DNA from: Argentina anserina
Taxonomy: Eukaryota > Streptophyta > Magnoliopsida > Rosales > Rosaceae
Assembly: GCF_933775445.1 (NCBI RefSeq)
Contig: NW_026089493.1
Coordinates: forward strand, 124,001-188,000
Reading direction: 5' to 3'
DNA length: 64,000 nucleotides
Numbering within the stretch: position 1 is the stretch's first letter; each line of letters starts with the position of its first letter. Of the stretch, positions 60,948 through 64,000 are shown one piece after another. Under the pieces are notes generated by a model that did no database searches, was not told where the DNA came from, and saw only the letters and a list, made by a program, of their open reading frames with translations. The translations under genes were made by a program, and so were the position numbers.

Positions 60948-63900
60948 CCATCGTTTGCGTATCTTTACTATTCCAATTGTGTATCTTTTCATTTCTCGTT
61001 TAAGTATCTTTTTGTAAGGCTTTCTGATGCGAGTTTCTATTGAATTTGAGAGTTTTGCAAGTGTGGAAGTGTGTTTCTTTCAAACTGAGTATCTTTACAT
61101 CTAATTGTGTATCTTTACAATTCTAATTGTGTATCTTTACATCGTTTGCGTATCTTTACTATTCCAATTGTTTATCTTTTCATTTCTCGTTTGAGTATCT
61201 TTCTGTAAGGCTTCTGATGCGAGTTTCTATTGTATTTGAGAGTTTTGCAAGTGTGGGAGTGTGTTTCCTTCAAACTGAGTATCTTTACATCGTTTGCGTA
61301 TCTTTACTATTCCAATTGTGTATCTTTACATCGTTTGCGTATCTTTACTATTCCAATTGTGTATCTTTTTATTTCTCGTTTGAGTATCTTTCTGTAAGGC
61401 TTCTGATGCGAGTTTCTATTGTATTTGAGAGTTTTGCAAGTGTGGGAGTGTGTTTCTTTCAAACTGAGTATCTTTACATCGTTTGCGTATCTTTACTATT
61501 CCAATTGTGTATCTTTACATCGTTTGCGTATCTTTACTATTCCAATTGTGTATCTTTACTTCGTTTGCGTATCTTTACTATTCCAATTGTGTATCTTTTC
61601 ATTTCTCGTTTGAGTATCTTTCTGTAAGGCTTCTGATGCGAGTTTCTATTGTATTTGAGAGTTTTGCAAGTGTGGGAGTGTGTTTCTTTCAAACTGAGTA
61701 TCTTTACATCGTTTGCGTATGTTTACTATTCCAATTGTGTATCTTTACATCGTTTGCGTATCTTTACTATTCCAATTGTATATCTTTTCATTTCTCGTTT
61801 GAGTATCTTTCTGTATGGCTTCTGATGCGAGTTTCTATTGTATTTGAGAGTTTTGCAAGTGTGAGAGTGTGTTTCTTTCAAACTGAGTATCTTTACATCG
61901 TTTGCGTATCTTTACTATTCCAATTGTGTATCTTTTCATTTCTCGTTTAAGTATCTTTCAGTAAGGCTTTCTGATGCGAGTTTCTATTGAATTTGAGAGT
62001 TTTGCAAGTGTGGGAGTGTGTTTCTTTCAAACTGAGTATCTTTACATCGTTTGCGTATCTTTACAATTCCAATTGTGTATCTTTACATCGTTTGCGTATC
62101 TTTACTATTCCAATTGTGTATCTTTTCATTTCTCGTTTGAGTATCTTTCTGTAAGGCTTCTGATGCGAGTTTCTATTGTATTTGAGAGTTTTGCAAGTGT
62201 GGGAGTGTGTTTCTTTCAAACTGAGTATCTTTACATCGTTTGCGTATCTTTACTTTTCCAATTGTGTATCTTTACATCGTTTGCGTATCTTTACTATTCC
62301 AATTGTGTATCTTTTCATTTCTCGTTTGAGTATCTTTCTGTAAGGCTTTCTGATGCGAGTTTCTATTGTATTTGAGAGTTTTGCAAGTTTGGGAGTGTGT
62401 TTCTTTCAAACTGAGTATCTTTACATCGTTTGCGTATCTTTACTACTCCAATTGTGTATCTTTACATCGTTTGCGTATCTTTACTATTCCAATTGTATAT
62501 CTTTTCATTTCTCGTTTGAGTATCTTTCTGTAAGGCTTCTGATGCGAGTTTCTATTGTATTTGAGAGTTTTGCAAGTGTGGGAGTGTGTTTCCTTCAAAC
62601 TGAGTATCTTTACATCGTTTGCGTATCTTTACTATTCCAATTGTGTATCTTTACATCGTTTGCGTATCTTTACTATTCCAATTGTGTATCTTTTTATTTC
62701 TCGTTTGAGTATCTTTCTGTGAGGCTTCTGATGCGAGTTTCTATTGTATTTGAGAGTTTTGCAAGTGTGGGAGTGTGTTTCTTTCAAACTGAGTATCTTT
62801 ACATCGTTTGCGTATCTTTACTATTCCAATTGTGTATCTTTACATCGTTTCTGTATCTTTACTATTCCAATTGTGTATCTTTTCATTTCTCGTTTGAGTA
62901 TCTTTCTGTAAGGCTTTCTGATGCGAGTTTCTATTGAATTTGAGAGTTTTGCAAGTGTGGGAGTGTGTTTCTTTCAAACTGAGTATCTTTACATCGTTTG
63001 CGTATCTTTACTACTCCAATAGTGTATCTTTACATCGTTTGCGTATCTTTACTATTCCAATTGTGTATCTTTTCATTTCTCGTTTGAGTATCTTTCTGTA
63101 AGGCTGCTGATGCGAGTTTCTATTGTATTTGAGAGTTTTGCAAGTGTGGGAGTGTGTTTCTTTCAAACTGAGTATCTTTACATCGTTTGCGTATGTTTAC
63201 TATTCCAATTGTGTATCTTTACTTCGTTTGCGTATCTTTACTATTCCAATTGTGTATCTTTTCATTTCTCGTTTGAGTATCTTTCTGTAAGGCTTCTGAT
63301 GCGAGTTTCTATTGTATTTGAGAGTTTTGCAAGTTTGGGAGTGTGTTTCTTTCAAACTGAGTATCTTTACATCGTTTGCGTATCTTTACTATTCCAATTG
63401 TGTATCTTTACATCGTTTGCGTATCTTTACTATTCCAATTGTGTATCTTTACTTCGTTTGCGTATCTTTACTATTCCAATTGTGTATCTTTACATCGTTT
63501 GCGTATCTTTACTATTCCAATTGTGTATCTTTTCATTTCTCGTTTGAGTATCTTTTTGTAAGGCTGCTGATGCGAGTTTCTATTGTATTTAAGAGTTTCG
63601 CAAGTGTGGGAGTGTGTTTCTTTCAAACTGAGTATCTTTACATCGTTTGCGTATGTTTACTATTCCAATTGTGTATCTTTACTTCGTTTGCGTATCTTTA
63701 CTATTCCAATTGTGTATCTTTTCATTTCTCGTTTGAGTATCTTTCTGTAAGGCTTTCTGATGCGAGTTTCTATTGAATTTGAGAGTTTTGCAAGTGTGGG
63801 AGTGTGTTTCTTTCAAACTGAGTATCTTTACATCGTTTGCGTATGTTTACTATTCCAATTGTGTATCTTTACATCGTTTGCGTATCTTTACTATTCCAGT

Positions 63901-64000
63901 TGTGTATCTTTTCATTTCTCGTTTGAGTATCTTTCTGTATGGCTTCGGATGCGAGTTTCTATTGTATTTGAGAGTTTTGCAAGTGTGGGAGTGTGTTTCT
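60948..64000 (+). repeat. Final, partial copy of the domain E HOR
   Basis: From the last CTTTCCATCG marker the order follows the preceding units through GTGTGAGAGTG (61861), AAGTTTGGGAG (62388) and GGCTGCTGATG (63104). It ends near the window edge with a CTTCGGATGCG variant at about 63945. A one-base-longer patch at 61097-61107 replaces half of an X module and shifts all later offsets by +1. Confidence 0.85.

Larger units (their letters stand above)
40001..64000 (+). repeat. 189/190-bp satellite array, right block
   Basis: The same satellite family resumes in the same orientation and at the same monomer phase directly after the retroelement, and continues past the window end. Without the element and one AGTAT copy the two blocks join into a normal monomer. 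The first ~570 bp (to about 40570) belong to the same HOR as the left flank. From there on the block switches to other HOR types (2082/2271 bp, then 3069 bp). The 2-bp-shorter GGGAGTGTTTC variant seen in the left block from 15.5 kb was not seen here. Confidence 0.97.

Noticed and set aside
223..63776. Many overlapping + strand open frames of 60-284 codons with repeated peptides across the satellite
   Set aside because: They follow the repeat: 189-bp monomers equal 63 codons, so frames persist, and they shift at each 190-bp monomer. The same DNA is open in more than one frame, the peptides are low-complexity and Cys/Phe/Tyr/Ser-rich, and there is no independent coding signal.
1..64000. CRISPR-like array of regular short repeats and spacers
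   Set aside because: The intervals between repeats are themselves repeats, there are no cas genes, and the context is a plant satellite.
1..64000. CENP-B box or telomere-type motif in the monomer
   Set aside because: No TTCG....A..CGGG pattern and no TTTAGGG run were seen. The TTCGTTTGCG variant lacks the CGGG half.

Overview
The window is non-genic plant heterochromatin, probably from a eudicot. It contains one very long tandem satellite array (1-32395 and 40001-64000, all units in the same orientation), interrupted once by a 7605-bp LTR retrotransposon derivative (32396-40000) inserted on the minus strand. I see no cellular protein-coding gene, rRNA or tRNA gene, or CRISPR array. The plant assignment rests on the retroelement. 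It has a primer binding site matching the 3' end of plant tRNA-Asp, a 5-bp target duplication, and 3'-UTR motifs that I recall from plant Ty3/Gypsy Tat/Athila-type elements. I cannot name the species.

Satellite. The monomer is 189 or 190 bp and is built from short modules that all begin GTATCTTT: W (84/85 bp, unique part), X (19 bp), Y (22 bp) and Z (23 bp), arranged W-(XY)n-Z. XY is a 41-bp subrepeat with n = 1 to 4, so monomers of about 149, 190, 231 and 272 bp coexist. A hand count of a 189-bp type-A monomer gives 47% T, 18.5% A, 18.5% G and 16% C on the + strand. Many open frames cross the array only because 189 bp is 63 codons; I do not regard them as genes.

Higher-order layout. Monomers are grouped into local higher-order repeats (HORs) that differ along the array. 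Domain A (1 to ~11.99 kb) has 989-bp units nested in ~2.7-4.7-kb duplications. Domain B (~11.99-22.05 kb) has a 3898-bp unit present twice plus a truncated third copy. Domain C (~22.05-32.4 kb, continuing at 40.0-40.57 kb) has a 5423-bp duplication containing 905/715-bp and 2041/2082-bp tandem units. Domain D (~40.6-47.9 kb) has 2082- and 2271-bp units. Domain E (~47.9-64 kb) has a 3069-bp unit, with one copy shortened by two monomers and one lengthened by an 1176-bp internal duplication.

Retroelement. Read on the minus strand it runs 5' LTR (40000-37840), tRNA-Asp PBS (37837-37818), a leader and 3'-UTR-like internal region without gag or pol, a PPT-like site, and 3' LTR (34554-32396). It is flanked by AGTAT duplications. 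It sits inside a tandem pair of domain C HOR units and is present once, so it arrived after that local amplification. It is a non-autonomous (LARD-like) element that keeps cis signals for reverse transcription and would need enzymes from a relative elsewhere in the genome.
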